The notes under the pieces are model-generated. The model did no database searches. It was not told the DNA's origin and saw only the letters and a program-made list of their open reading frames with translations. A stretch of DNA of 64,000 nt, taken from positions 1-64,000 of the forward strand of contig NZ_JAIVLL010000005.1 in assembly GCF_020524625.1 (NCBI RefSeq), given 5' to 3'. The translations under genes and the position numbers were made by a program. This DNA is from Brevundimonas poindexterae (GTDB lineage: Bacteria > Pseudomonadota > Alphaproteobacteria > Caulobacterales > Caulobacteraceae). Of the stretch, positions 50,609 through 59,379 are shown piece by piece. Position 1 is the stretch's first letter. Each line of letters starts with the position of its first letter.

Positions 50609-53496
50609 GCGGGCGTTCCGTGTTCGTCTGGTCCGAGGAACCGCGAAAGGGTGGCGACCGCTTCGGCCAGTTCCATGCGCTCAACCTCTACACCGGGGGG
50701 CAGTCCGCCGAAAAGGCGGGTGGGGCAGGCGGCGTCGAGCATGACGAACACTCCCTTGTCATCGGCCCGCCGGATCAGTCGTCCGAACGCCTGGGCCATG
50801 CGCCCCCGCGCCAGGGCATCGTCATAGATGCGTCCCCCGCCAGAACCGTCGACCTTTGCGAACCGTTCCCGCCGGGCCCGGTGCAGCAGGTCGGGCCGGG
50901 GCCAGGGCACCCGGTCGAACACCAGCAGGCGCAGAGATCGACCGGGCACATCCACCCCGTCGCGGATGGCGTCGGTGCCGAGCAGGCAACTGTCCCGCTC
51001 GGTGCGGAACACATCGACGAGGGCGCCCACGTCCAGCGGATCGATGTGCTGGGCATAGAGAGGCAGGCCCGCACGGCCCAGTTCCGGTCCCAGCAGTCCA
51101 TAGACGGCCTTCAGCCGGCGGATGGCGGTGAACAGGCCCAGGGCCCCGCCGCCCGAGGCGAGGAACAGGGCGCGCATGGCGGCGGCCGTGCGGCGTGGAT
51201 CGTCGCGCGGCACATCGGTGACCACAATCACCTTGGACTGGGCGGCATAGTCGAAGGGGCTCTCGACCTTGAGCGTGCGGGCCGGCATGTCCAGCCGCCC
51301 CGTGGCCGAGCGCAGCCGCGCCAGATGGAAAGGGTCCTCGCCAAAGTCCGGATCGGTCAGGGTGGCCGAGGTCACCAGCACCCCGTGCGACGGGCGGATC
51401 ACGGTGGCCTCCAGCGGCTGGGTCGGGTCGACCCAGTGACGGCGCAGGGAGACATCGGACAGCCGGCCAAAGGCGCTCTCGGCCGCCAACCAGTCGACGA
51501 ACTCCGGATCGCCCGCCGTATCGCCCGAGGCCAGGTCGGTCAGCATGGCCCGCCACGAGGGCAGGGTCATGCGCGCGCGCCGGTCCAGACCGCGGAGCGC
51601 CCCCTCGATCCGCGCCCGGGCGCCGCCGTCCAGGGTCTCGGCCTCCTCGTCCAGCACATCCTCGAGATGGCGCGACAGGGCCAGCAGCGGCGCCTCGACC
51701 GCGGCCAGGGCCTCGGCGGCCTTTGCGGCTGCGGCGGCGAGTTCGGGAATGGCCGGGCGGGCGGCGCATTCCATGCCTTGCTCCTCGGCGCCGCCCCGGG
51801 GATCGGCCCGGGCGCGCAGCTGCTCCAGCGCGATGGCGAGGAATTGTTCGACCGGACCGCTGGGGCCGCCCGCGTCCGCGCCCCTCAGGATGCGCGTCTG
51901 GACGCCTTCGCCCGGCAGACGGCTGGCGGCGGCCAGTACGTCGCCCAGCGCCTTGCGGGCCGGGCCGTCGTCGCCGATCAGATCGCCCAGCCGCTGTTCC
52001 AGCCCCCGCCCCCGGCGCGCGCGGGTTTCCGGACCCCGGATCCAGCGGCGCAGCTCGGCCGCCTCCTGTCCAGACAGGCTGGCGGAAAAGGCGCTGTCAG
52101 CGGCCTCGAACAGATGGTGGCCCTCGTCGAACACGATCCGCTTGAGGGCAGCGGTCTCGGTGTCGCCGGCGGCGGCAGGACGGGCGGCGCGCGCGCCGTC
52201 GAAGGCGGCCTGCACCATGACCAGCGCGTGGTTGGCGATCACCACATCCGCGTGGCGGGCGGCCCGCACCGTCTTTTCGACGAAGCAGCGGCGATAGTGG
52301 GCACAGGCGGCGTGGATGCATTCGCCGCGCCGGTCGACCAGATTGGCGGGCCAGGGCTGGTGCGCGGCAGGGGCGGCATAGAGGCCGGGCAGCCAGGCCG
52401 GAAAGTCGCCGCCCGTCATGTCGCCGTCGGCACAGGCCCCGGCCCAGCGCGCGACCAGTCCCAGACCGATCACATCGCCCGCGCCCAGCTGGGCCTGCTG
52501 CACCATCTCCTGCAGGTTCAGCAGACAGAGGTAGTTTTCGCGCCCCTTCCGGACCACCACCCGCCGCCGGGTCTGGCCGGGATGGTCGGGCAGGGCCAGA
52601 CCCTCGCGGGCGATCTGGCGCTGCAGGGCGCGGGTATAGGTCGAGACCCAGACGGTGCCGTGATTGCGCTCGGCCCACAGACCGGCGGGCGCCAGATAGC
52701 CCAGGGTCTTGCCGGTCCCTGTGCCCGCCTCGGCCAGCAGGGCGCGCGGCTGGTCCTTCTGGTCGCGCGGGGAAAAGGCAAAGGCCGCCTCGGCGGCATA
52801 GTCGGACTGGGTGGGGCGCGCCTCGTCCAGACCCAGCCCCTTGAGCATATGGTCCAGCCGGATGCGGGCGCTTTCGCTGTCGACCGGGTGCGAGCCCGCC
52901 TCGCCGCGCGGTGCGACCTCCTCCCATTCCGACAGGCGGTTCCAGACATCGAGGCCGGTGCCCGGCTCACGCCGGTCGCGCGGGTTGCGCCCTGCCGCCA
53001 CCAGCCCGGCACGCAGGGCCTGATCGACGCGCTCGCCCCAGCTCCAGCCCGCGCGGGAAAGGGTGCCATTGAGGGTCAGGGCGGCCTCAAGGTCCGGATA
53101 GTCCGCCGCCGACAGCTCGCCCAGCAGGCGCCCGGCAACCGTGCGCAGGGCCGTGGCCTGGGCCACCGCGCCGATGGGCTCCTCGAGGCCGAGGGCGATG
53201 GCGAGGCCGGTCGGCGTCGGCGCACAAAAGCGCGCGGGCCTGACGAAAACGAACAGCTCCAGCACATCCAGCAGGTGCGCGGCCCGGGGCGGCGCCTCCA
53301 GCCCCAGCCGCCGCGCCGTCAGCCCCGCATGGGCGACCAGCACCGGCGCGGGGCCACAGAACAGCCCCTCGGCCGCCCCCCGCCCGATGGCCCGCGCGCC
53401 CTCGGCATCCGCCACCGCCCCTGCACCCGGCGGCGTCGCCAGCGCAGGCGGCAGGTCGAGGACCAGCGATGATTCAGGAACAGCAACGGGAGACAC
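50605..53496 (-). CDS. DinG/XPD-like ATP-dependent DNA helicase
   Basis: 963 residues, SF2 helicase. Walker A AEAGTGTGKTLGYL, motif Ia-like TVWVSTYTRALQRQI, Walker B FDEGHH (DEGH form), and motif VI QAFGRLIRRADDKG are visible. Cys residues that could hold a 4Fe-4S cluster are spread between them (NYLC, ACADGD, ECIHAACAHYRRC), as in XPD/DinG enzymes that unwind DNA or R-loops. The N-terminal 230 residues have no recognised domain. The start is GTG 53496. It leads the operon with DUF2125, the unknown 215-aa protein and hisC. Confidence 0.9.
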   Translation of the reverse strand: MSPVAVPESSLVLDLPPALATPPGAGAVADAEGARAIGRGAAEGLFCGPAPVLVAHAGLTARRLGLEAPPRAAHLLDVLELFVFVRPARFCAPTPTGLAIALGLEEPIGAVAQATALRTVAGRLLGELSAADYPDLEAALTLNGTLSRAGWSWGERVDQALRAGLVAAGRNPRDRREPGTGLDVWNRLSEWEEVAPRGEAGSHPVDSESARIRLDHMLKGLGLDEARPTQSDYAAEAAFAFSPRDQKDQPRALLAEAGTGTGKTLGYLAPAGLWAERNHGTVWVSTYTRALQRQIAREGLALPDHPGQTRRRVVVRKGRENYLCLLNLQEMVQQAQLGAGDVIGLGLVARWAGACADGDMTGGDFPAWLPGLYAAPAAHQPWPANLVDRRGECIHAACAHYRRCFVEKTVRAARHADVVIANHALVMVQAAFDGARAARPAAAGDTETAALKRIVFDEGHHLFEAADSAFSASLSGQEAAELRRWIRGPETRARRGRGLEQRLGDLIGDDGPARKALGDVLAAASRLPGEGVQTRILRGADAGGPSGPVEQFLAIALEQLRARADPRGGAEEQGMECAARPAIPELAAAAAKAAEALAAVEAPLLALSRHLEDVLDEEAETLDGGARARIEGALRGLDRRARMTLPSWRAMLTDLASGDTAGDPEFVDWLAAESAFGRLSDVSLRRHWVDPTQPLEATVIRPSHGVLVTSATLTDPDFGEDPFHLARLRSATGRLDMPARTLKVESPFDYAAQSKVIVVTDVPRDDPRRTAAAMRALFLASGGGALGLFTAIRRLKAVYGLLGPELGRAGLPLYAQHIDPLDVGALVDVFRTERDSCLLGTDAIRDGVDVPGRSLRLLVFDRVPWPRPDLLHRARRERFAKVDGSGGGRIYDDALARGRMAQAFGRLIRRADDKGVFVMLDAACPTRLFGGLPPGVEVERMELAEAVATLSRFLGPDEHGTPA

Positions 53497-53602
53497 GCCC
53501 CTCCCTTACCCGTGCCCGCGCCGAAACGGAACGGGAACGGGGACTGTCGTGCATCTTTGATATACGGTCCCCGAGGAGATCGCCGAGTGGTATATCTACG
53601 GT

Positions 53603-54235
53603 ATGGCTCGGGACGAGAATCGAATCGGGAAGTTTGACTCGTGGGTGTCCGTGGGACAGTGGACCTACGACAAAGTTGCCGCCTTGTACGTTTTGCTCGC
53701 CACGGGTGGCGCCGCCTTAACTAGTTCATTCGCAGCGATATTCGCCGGTTGGACGCCCTTTGAATGGGCATGTCTCGGTTTGGGTACCGCAATCGGACTT
53801 TATCTGCTTTTGAAGCTGGGGAGCGCGATCGGGGCGTGGGATATCCACCGTCGAGCTACAGCACAGCTATTGGAGCGAACGCGCCAAGGCTCTCCTATCA
53901 ACCCGCTTGATGCAGTTTACACCAACCAAACCATCCGCTTGGATGACCTACTCACGCCAGCCGGAGCAACCGTCTACCAGAAGACATTTATAGGATGCGA
54001 TCTCATAGGTCCTGCCCCGATGATTTTGTCTGGCAGTACTGTCGACATTGTACTTTTCGGCAACGTCGAGGCCGTTTCGTTTGACGGCACGAGGGCTACA
54101 TCAGTGCCCAACAAGGTGTTTTTCTCTAGGTGTAACTTTCAGTCTTGCCGAATTTTCAACACCGTATTGATGGTTCCCGAAGAGATGGCAGATGGCTTCA
54201 GAGCGGCTTATCCAATGGTGCCATGGATGAACTAG
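53603..54235 (+). CDS. membrane protein of atypical base composition
   Basis: 210 residues, with two hydrophobic segments (AALYVLLATGGAALTSSFAA and CLGLGTAIGLYLLLKLGSAI) and a soluble C-terminal half in which GCDLIGPAPMILSGSTVDIV and FFSRCNFQSCRIFN suggest a beta-helix or pentapeptide-like surface. It is clearly less GC-rich than the surrounding genes (many TTT, TAT, ACA, AAG codons), as expected for horizontally acquired DNA. It is unlinked to its neighbours: an intergenic stretch of about 100 bp precedes it and GST is convergent. Short palindromes lie near both ends. Confidence 0.65.
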   Translation: MARDENRIGKFDSWVSVGQWTYDKVAALYVLLATGGAALTSSFAAIFAGWTPFEWACLGLGTAIGLYLLLKLGSAIGAWDIHRRATAQLLERTRQGSPINPLDAVYTNQTIRLDDLLTPAGATVYQKTFIGCDLIGPAPMILSGSTVDIVLFGNVEAVSFDGTRATSVPNKVFFSRCNFQSCRIFNTVLMVPEEMADGFRAAYPMVPWMN

Positions 54236-54294
54236 GCGACCCGATGGCATTGATCGGGATTCTCTTAGACTAAGACCTTAGGCGATCCCTGACC

Positions 54295-54921
54295 TCACCC
54301 CTTCGGAATCAGGGCGTCGTCGATCTCGCTGGCGCGGATGTAGGCGGGGCGGGCGCGGAGGCGTTCGGCGTAGGGAATGAAGGCGGCGCGCTCGGGCAGG
54401 GACTTGAACATCAGGCCCCAGTTGATCTGGGCCCCGACATAGACGTCGGCGGCGCTGAACCGGTCGCCGAGGATCCACGGGCCGGGACCCGAGACGGCGG
54501 TTTCCAGCGCATCGACCATGGCGTCATAGCTGCCGTAGCCTACCATGCGGGCCTTGTCCTCGGGCGGCAGCAGGCCGAGCGAATTGGCGGTCACGGCGGC
54601 CTCGAGCGGGCCGGCGGCAAAGAACATCCACCGCAGATATGTGCCGCGTCCGGCCTCCTGCGGGCCCGGCGCCAGGCCGGCCTCGGGGAAGCGGTCGGCG
54701 AGGAAGGTGCAGATGGCGGCACATTCGGTGACCACCTCGCCGTCGCAGACGATGGCCGGGACCTTGCCCATGGGATTGATCGCCAGATACCCGGGTGCCT
54801 TCATGGTGGTGCCGTAGTCCAGCACCTCGGCACGGTAGGGGCGGCCGACCTCCTCCAGCATCCAGCGCACGATGCGGGCCCGCGACATGGGGTTGGTATA
54901 GAAAACGATCTCGTCGGCCAT
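54295..54921 (-). CDS. glutathione S-transferase family protein
   Basis: 208 residues. Thioredoxin-like N-domain with the catalytic-type Ser in YTNPMSRARIVRWMLEE and the cis-Pro in NPMGKVPAIVCDGEVVTECA; all-helical C-domain with WILGDRFSAADVYVGAQI, the conserved N-capping box. It would conjugate glutathione to electrophiles or serve in redox reactions; the substrate is not predictable. The start ATG 54921 is well placed. It is convergent with the atypical membrane protein gene and divergent from the cytochrome b gene. Confidence 0.9.
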   Translation of the reverse strand: MADEIVFYTNPMSRARIVRWMLEEVGRPYRAEVLDYGTTMKAPGYLAINPMGKVPAIVCDGEVVTECAAICTFLADRFPEAGLAPGPQEAGRGTYLRWMFFAAGPLEAAVTANSLGLLPPEDKARMVGYGSYDAMVDALETAVSGPGPWILGDRFSAADVYVGAQINWGLMFKSLPERAAFIPYAERLRARPAYIRASEIDDALIPKG

Positions 54922-55018
54922 GGCGTCCTCCCGGGTTTTCGACAGCCTAGTCCGGGATTGTGGCGCGCGTCACGCAACCGTGGTTTCGCAATACGGCAAA
55001 GTCGGGGATAGTCGGCTC

Positions 55019-55780
55019 ATGACTCGCCCTGACAGGCCGCTGGCGCTCGGTCGCCTTGAAATCTGGCGTCACCCCTTGCCGGTGCGCGTGACCCACTGGG
55101 TGAACGTCATCTGTCTGGTCTTCCTGTTGATGACGGGGCTGCAGATCCTGCGGGCGCATCCGCATCTGTACTGGGGCCTGGCCTCGACCTTTGACGATCC
55201 CTGGCTGAGCTTTGGCTCCATCCCCGGCTGGCTGACCCTGCCCGGCTATCGCGATCTGGCGACCGGGCGGAACTGGCACTTCTTTTTTGCCTGGATCTTC
55301 GTTGCCAACGGCATGATCTACCTGTTGTACATTCTCTTCTCCGGGCGGCTGGCGCGGATGCTGGAGCCCAGCCGGGCCGAGCTGGCGCATCTGCCCGACA
55401 GTGTCGTGGAGCATGCGCGGCTGAAGTTTCCGGAGGGCGAGGCGGCCCGGACCTACAATGTCATCCAGAAGCTGACCTATCTGATCGTGCTGCTGATCCT
55501 GCTGCCGATGATGCTGGTCACGGGGCTGGCCATGTCGCCGACGATGAATGCCGCCATCCCCGAGCTGCTGCCGATCCTGGGCGGGCGACAGTCGGCGCGG
55601 ACCCTGCACTTCATCGCGGCCATGGGCATCACGACCTTTGCCGTCGTGCATGTGCTGCTGGTGTTCCTGAGCGGGCCGGTGAACAATCTCAGGGCCATGA
55701 TCACCGGCTGGTATGTGATCCGCACCGATCCCGAACCCGAGACCGAAGAGGAGACGTCCGATGACCGCGATCCGTCCTGA
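55019..55780 (+). CDS. cytochrome b561-like membrane subunit
   Basis: 253 residues with about four membrane helices and His residues in haem-ligand positions: VRVTHWVNVICLVFLLMTG (His in helix 1), NWHFFFAWIFVANGMIYLLY, and HFIAAMGITTFAVVHVLLVF with paired His in helix 4. It is probably the quinone/haem partner that passes electrons to the molybdopterin protein encoded next (20-nt overlap). ATG 55019 starts MTRPDRPLALGR; the frame is open further upstream. The C-terminus is acidic (EPETEEETSDD). Confidence 0.88.
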   Translation: MTRPDRPLALGRLEIWRHPLPVRVTHWVNVICLVFLLMTGLQILRAHPHLYWGLASTFDDPWLSFGSIPGWLTLPGYRDLATGRNWHFFFAWIFVANGMIYLLYILFSGRLARMLEPSRAELAHLPDSVVEHARLKFPEGEAARTYNVIQKLTYLIVLLILLPMMLVTGLAMSPTMNAAIPELLPILGGRQSARTLHFIAAMGITTFAVVHVLLVFLSGPVNNLRAMITGWYVIRTDPEPETEEETSDDRDPS

Positions 55781-56522
55781 CCGTCGTCACCTGTTGCTGG
55801 CCGGCGGGGCGCTGGCCCTGTCCGGCTGTGACCGTCTGGTGCGGAATGCCGAGGCCCAGTGCACGGTCAAGAAGGCCGAGCAGGTGTCAAAACGCACCCA
55901 GCGTGCCCTGGCCCGCGATGCCCTGGCGCCCGAGTATCAGGAAAAGGACATCTCGAAGGACTTCCGTGCCAATGGCTCGGTCGATCCGGCCGATGCTGAG
56001 TATGTGGCGCTCAAGGCCAATGGATTCCGCGACTATCGCCTGATCGTGGACGGGCTGGTGGAGACCCCGCTGGCCCTGTCGCTGACGGACCTCCGGCGCA
56101 TGCCCTCGCGGACCCAGATCACCAAGCACGACTGCGTCGAGGGCTGGACCTCGATCGGCAAGTGGAAGGGCGCGCGCCTGTCGGCCGTGCTAGACCGCGC
56201 GCGGCTAAAGCCCGAGGCGAAATATGTGGTGTTCCATTGTTTCGACGCCCTCGATCAGACCGAGGAGGGCGACCGCTATTACGAAAGCATCGACATTCCC
56301 GAGGCCTATCACGAGCAGTCGATCCTCGCCTACGAGATGAACGACGAGATTCTGCCCATCAAGCATGGCGCGCCGATCCGGCTGCGGCTGGAGCGCCAGC
56401 TGGGCTACAAGATGGCCAAGTACATCAAGCGGATCGAGGCCGTCGAAAGCTTCGCCCACATCGGCCGGGGCAAGGGCGGCTATTGGGAAGACCGCGGCTA
56501 TGAATGGTATGCGGGGATTTAG
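55761..56522 (+). CDS. molybdopterin-dependent oxidoreductase (YedY/sulfite-oxidase-like)
   Basis: 253 residues. The N-terminus has a Tat-like RRHLLLAGG and then the lipobox ALSGC (Cys23), which would anchor it at the membrane. The molybdenum-ligating Cys is in TKHDCVEGWTSIGKWKG (Cys125), with HGAPIRLRLERQLGYKMAKY and a Trp/Tyr-rich end, all typical of the SUOX/YedY fold. With the cytochrome b561-like protein it forms an MsrPQ- or SorA-like pair. The substrate (methionine sulfoxide, sulfite or another) is not resolved. The two genes overlap by 20 nt, so they are coupled. Confidence 0.9.
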   Translation: MTAIRPDRRHLLLAGGALALSGCDRLVRNAEAQCTVKKAEQVSKRTQRALARDALAPEYQEKDISKDFRANGSVDPADAEYVALKANGFRDYRLIVDGLVETPLALSLTDLRRMPSRTQITKHDCVEGWTSIGKWKGARLSAVLDRARLKPEAKYVVFHCFDALDQTEEGDRYYESIDIPEAYHEQSILAYEMNDEILPIKHGAPIRLRLERQLGYKMAKYIKRIEAVESFAHIGRGKGGYWEDRGYEWYAGI

Positions 56523-56532
56523 GGGGAATGCG

Positions 56533-57363
56533 ATGATGCGCGTTTTGCTTGCCATGGGGATGGCCCTGGCACTGGCCATGCCGGTGAGCGCCGTCCGGGC
56601 ACAAACTCAGGACCCGGGCCGGAATGCGAGCGCAACTCGATCGCCGGATGTGGTCGGGTCTCCGCCCCCGCTCGTGGCCCGACGGCCAAGTGAGATCGTC
56701 CCGGCCGCCTATACCCGACTGCCCACAGAAGAGGAGATGAGCGAAGTCTACCCCGAGTTCGCGAATGCCCATCAAATCGGGGGGCAGGTGCAGCTGAGAT
56801 GTATCGCCCGGGTCGATACCCGGCTGGATGAGTGCGTGGTGATCTCTGCAGCGCCGGACGGGCTTGGGTTTGGCCCTGCCGCGCTCAGGCTGACGCCATT
56901 GATCCGGACGTCTCCGCTGCAGGTCGATGGCGTCGGGGTTGCCAGCCGAATTAACTTCCGCCTCGTCTTCCGGCCCGAACCGGACGACGTCGTTGGCTGG
57001 ACGGGGCCCGAGCCATCCCCCGAGCAGGTCGAGGCGCTGCGACCGGTCGCCCGCAGGATGTTGAGCCAGATGCCGCTGGAAGTCGTCGTCGATGGCCTGG
57101 ATGAAGATCGTCGAGAGGTGGTCGTAAGGATTCAGGAAGAAGGCAGGCGGCAGTTCGACCCCCAGGCCGAGGAGGCACTCGCCCTGGGCCTGGCACGCGT
57201 CATGACTCCCGAGCAGCAACAGGCCATGGTCGAAGGGCGACCGTTACCCGGACGGCCGCCTGACGCCCGTCTCATGGATGCCGCGGGCGACCAGGTCATC
57301 CGCATCGAGATCGAATACCGACAGTATGTGCGCGATCGTTATTGCGCCCTCTACACGTGTTGA
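56533..57363 (+). CDS. exported protein with a TonB-C-like domain
   Basis: 276 residues. Signal peptide (MRVLLAMGMALALAMPVSAV). A short linker leads to a TonB C-terminal-like unit: AHQIGGQVQLRCIARVDTRL, DECVVISAAPDGLGFGPAAL. The end of the protein, RDRYCALYTC, closely resembles EYCAAYSC in the 58615-59379 protein. ATG 56533 is used, with ATG 56536 also possible. It lies 10 nt after the molybdopterin oxidoreductase gene. No TonB N-terminal helix is present, so it is not an ordinary energy transducer. Confidence 0.65.
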   Translation: MMRVLLAMGMALALAMPVSAVRAQTQDPGRNASATRSPDVVGSPPPLVARRPSEIVPAAYTRLPTEEEMSEVYPEFANAHQIGGQVQLRCIARVDTRLDECVVISAAPDGLGFGPAALRLTPLIRTSPLQVDGVGVASRINFRLVFRPEPDDVVGWTGPEPSPEQVEALRPVARRMLSQMPLEVVVDGLDEDRREVVVRIQEEGRRQFDPQAEEALALGLARVMTPEQQQAMVEGRPLPGRPPDARLMDAAGDQVIRIEIEYRQYVRDRYCALYTC

Positions 57364-57367
57364 GCGC

Positions 57368-58528
57368 ATGGCCGGGACGAGAGCTGGACTGATCATTGGC
57401 CTGGTCGCCCTGTGGCCCACGGTGGGGCTGGCCCAGACCGCGACCGACGCGGCGCCCCGGCTCCCGCGGTGTGAGGGCACCGTCACGCGTCTCAGCCCAC
57501 CCCCTCGCTCCGCGCCCGCCCCCGAGGTCTGGCCTGCCTCGATCTTCGAGGCGACCGGGCGGGAAGATGAAGCCCTCGATGATGTGCTGATGCGCGCCGC
57601 GGGCGCCATGGGGGCGCAGTCGATGGGGGCCGCCGTTCTGGACGCCGACGGCCTGTGGTCGGGTCGGACCGGGGCGGAGGACGCCCCCCTGTTCTGGTGG
57701 GCCAGCGCCGGCAAGCTGGCGGTCGCCGTCGCGGTGCTGCAGCTGGTCGAGGAGGGGCAGATGTCGCTCGACGACCCGGTGTCGCGCTGGGTCGAGGGGG
57801 TGCCGCTGGGCGAGCGCATCACCGTCGGCATGCTGCTGGACCACACCTCGGGCCTCTACAGTTCCAATGAGGCGGCGTCGGTCCGGGCCGATCCCCGTTT
57901 CCGGACGCTTGACGAACTGGTCGCGGTGGCGCGCGACGAGGGCAGCCTGTTCTGTCCCGGTCAGGGGTGGCGCTATTCCAACACCAACTACTGGCTGCTG
58001 GGCGCGGTACTGGAGGCGGTCGAGGGGCAGCCGCTGGACCAGATCCTGACGCGTCGGATCGTTGACCGGGCCGGCCTGTCCGGCGTGCGGTTCGTGACGC
58101 CGGACGATGCCCTGTCCGACATGCAGACCCTGCCACCCCCGGACGACGCCCGGGGCGAGGTGGAGGTCCACCCGGCCTGGGTGGGGGCCGCCGGGCCCAT
58201 GCTGGCGACCCCCGAGGGGGCCGTCAGCCTGTTGCAGGCAGTCCTGACCGGACAGCTGCTGCCGACGGAGCGGGTCCGGAGCATGCTCGACCAGCCCTGG
58301 CCCATGTTCGATCAGCCGATGGCCTACGGACGCGGCCTGATGCTCTATGAGGTGCCCGAGCCCGGCCGACCGCTGACCTGGGTCGGCCATTCCGGGGGCG
58401 CGAGCGGGGTCAAGGCCGCCATGGTCTGGTCGCCGGTGGATCAGGCCTATGCGGCGGTGGTGCTGACGGGACCGGGGTCGGCCGAGGCAGCGGCCAATGC
58501 CCTGCTGCGCACGCGGGGACGTCGCTGA
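57368..58528 (+). CDS. class C-beta-lactamase-like serine hydrolase
   Basis: 386 residues. An N-terminal signal peptide (AGLIIGLVALWPTVGLAQT) is followed by the serine beta-lactamase/penicillin-binding fold: SxxK as ASAGK (Ser113, Lys116), YxN as YSNTNY, and HSGGASG in the third motif position (KTG-like). It would be a periplasmic esterase, D-Ala-D-Ala peptidase or beta-lactamase-related hydrolase. The ATG at 57368 follows the previous stop by 4 nt, so it is cotranscribed with the TonB-C-like gene. Confidence 0.85.
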   Translation: MAGTRAGLIIGLVALWPTVGLAQTATDAAPRLPRCEGTVTRLSPPPRSAPAPEVWPASIFEATGREDEALDDVLMRAAGAMGAQSMGAAVLDADGLWSGRTGAEDAPLFWWASAGKLAVAVAVLQLVEEGQMSLDDPVSRWVEGVPLGERITVGMLLDHTSGLYSSNEAASVRADPRFRTLDELVAVARDEGSLFCPGQGWRYSNTNYWLLGAVLEAVEGQPLDQILTRRIVDRAGLSGVRFVTPDDALSDMQTLPPPDDARGEVEVHPAWVGAAGPMLATPEGAVSLLQAVLTGQLLPTERVRSMLDQPWPMFDQPMAYGRGLMLYEVPEPGRPLTWVGHSGGASGVKAAMVWSPVDQAYAAVVLTGPGSAEAAANALLRTRGRR

Positions 58529-58614
58529 CCTCGCGGGCAAGCCGTTGCAAGCCGAGCGAAATTCCCCTCTAGATGCGTCGTGCGATCGGGGGATCGCGAG
58601 GGGGAGATCGGGAC

Positions 58615-59379
58615 ATGCGTAAGATCGGACTGCGCCTTGTGGTGCTTGCAGGGGTGCTGGCCCTGACGGGGTGCAAGATGGGCCCGGACATCACGCCGGC
58701 GAAAATGGTCCAGATTCCGGATGCCGAAAAGATGCGGGCCGCCTATCCGACCTTTGCCCGGATCGCCGGGATCGAGGGCAAGGTCTGGATGCGCTGTGGC
58801 TACACGACGGCGGGCACGCTGGAACGCTGTCGCAAGCGCGGCGTCGCGCCCGAGGGCCTGAATTTCGACAAGGCGATTCCCTTCCTTCTGGCCGAATATC
58901 TGGTCGAGCCGCAGACGATCGACGGCAAGATCGCGCCGGGCGAGATCGACTTCGTCATCCATTTCGCCCCGCCGTCCGCGCCGCCCGCCTGGACCGGCGA
59001 TCCGGTAACGGACGACGAATTGCGCTCGGCCCGCCGGATCGTGGCGGCCCAGTTGGCGATGGTGGATCGCTACGGTGAGCGGGGGAATGCCCACCGGAGC
59101 GTGGCTATCGACCGCTATCAACCTGTGGCGGACATGCTGGATCGGGCCTTCACTGCAGAAGGGGATGCGCGCAATGACGCTATGGCCCGCGCCCTGGTCC
59201 AGGCCATGACCCCCGAGGAAAGGCGCGCCTTCCGCCGGGGCGGATTTGGCGGGGCGTCCACCTATGAGATGGAGACGGTCAGCCCCGAGCTGTTCGCGGC
59301 CAATGCCCGTATCGCCGAGCGGATCCGCACCGAATATTGCGCGGCCTATTCCTGCGCGGCGACACGGCCGGGAAGCTAG
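58615..59379 (+). CDS. lipoprotein with a TonB-C-like domain
   Basis: 254 residues. The signal segment LVVLAGVLALTGC gives a lipobox (ALTGC). The TonB-C-like part is in IAGIEGKVWMRCGYTTAGTL, ERCRKRGVAPEGLNFDKAIP. A long helical region follows (DELRSARRIVAAQLAMVDRY), and the C-terminus ends EYCAAYSC..., like the 56533-57363 protein. It may bind envelope partners. ATG 58615 is preceded by GGGGGAG. The stop overlaps that of convergent nrdB by CTAG. Confidence 0.65.
   Translation: MRKIGLRLVVLAGVLALTGCKMGPDITPAKMVQIPDAEKMRAAYPTFARIAGIEGKVWMRCGYTTAGTLERCRKRGVAPEGLNFDKAIPFLLAEYLVEPQTIDGKIAPGEIDFVIHFAPPSAPPAWTGDPVTDDELRSARRIVAAQLAMVDRYGERGNAHRSVAIDRYQPVADMLDRAFTAEGDARNDAMARALVQAMTPEERRAFRRGGFGGASTYEMETVSPELFAANARIAERIRTEYCAAYSCAATRPGS

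Noticed and set aside
50620..53472. 950-codon open frame on the plus strand
   Set aside because: It is antisense to the DinG-like helicase, which has intact Walker and motif VI sequences; the shadow has no motif.
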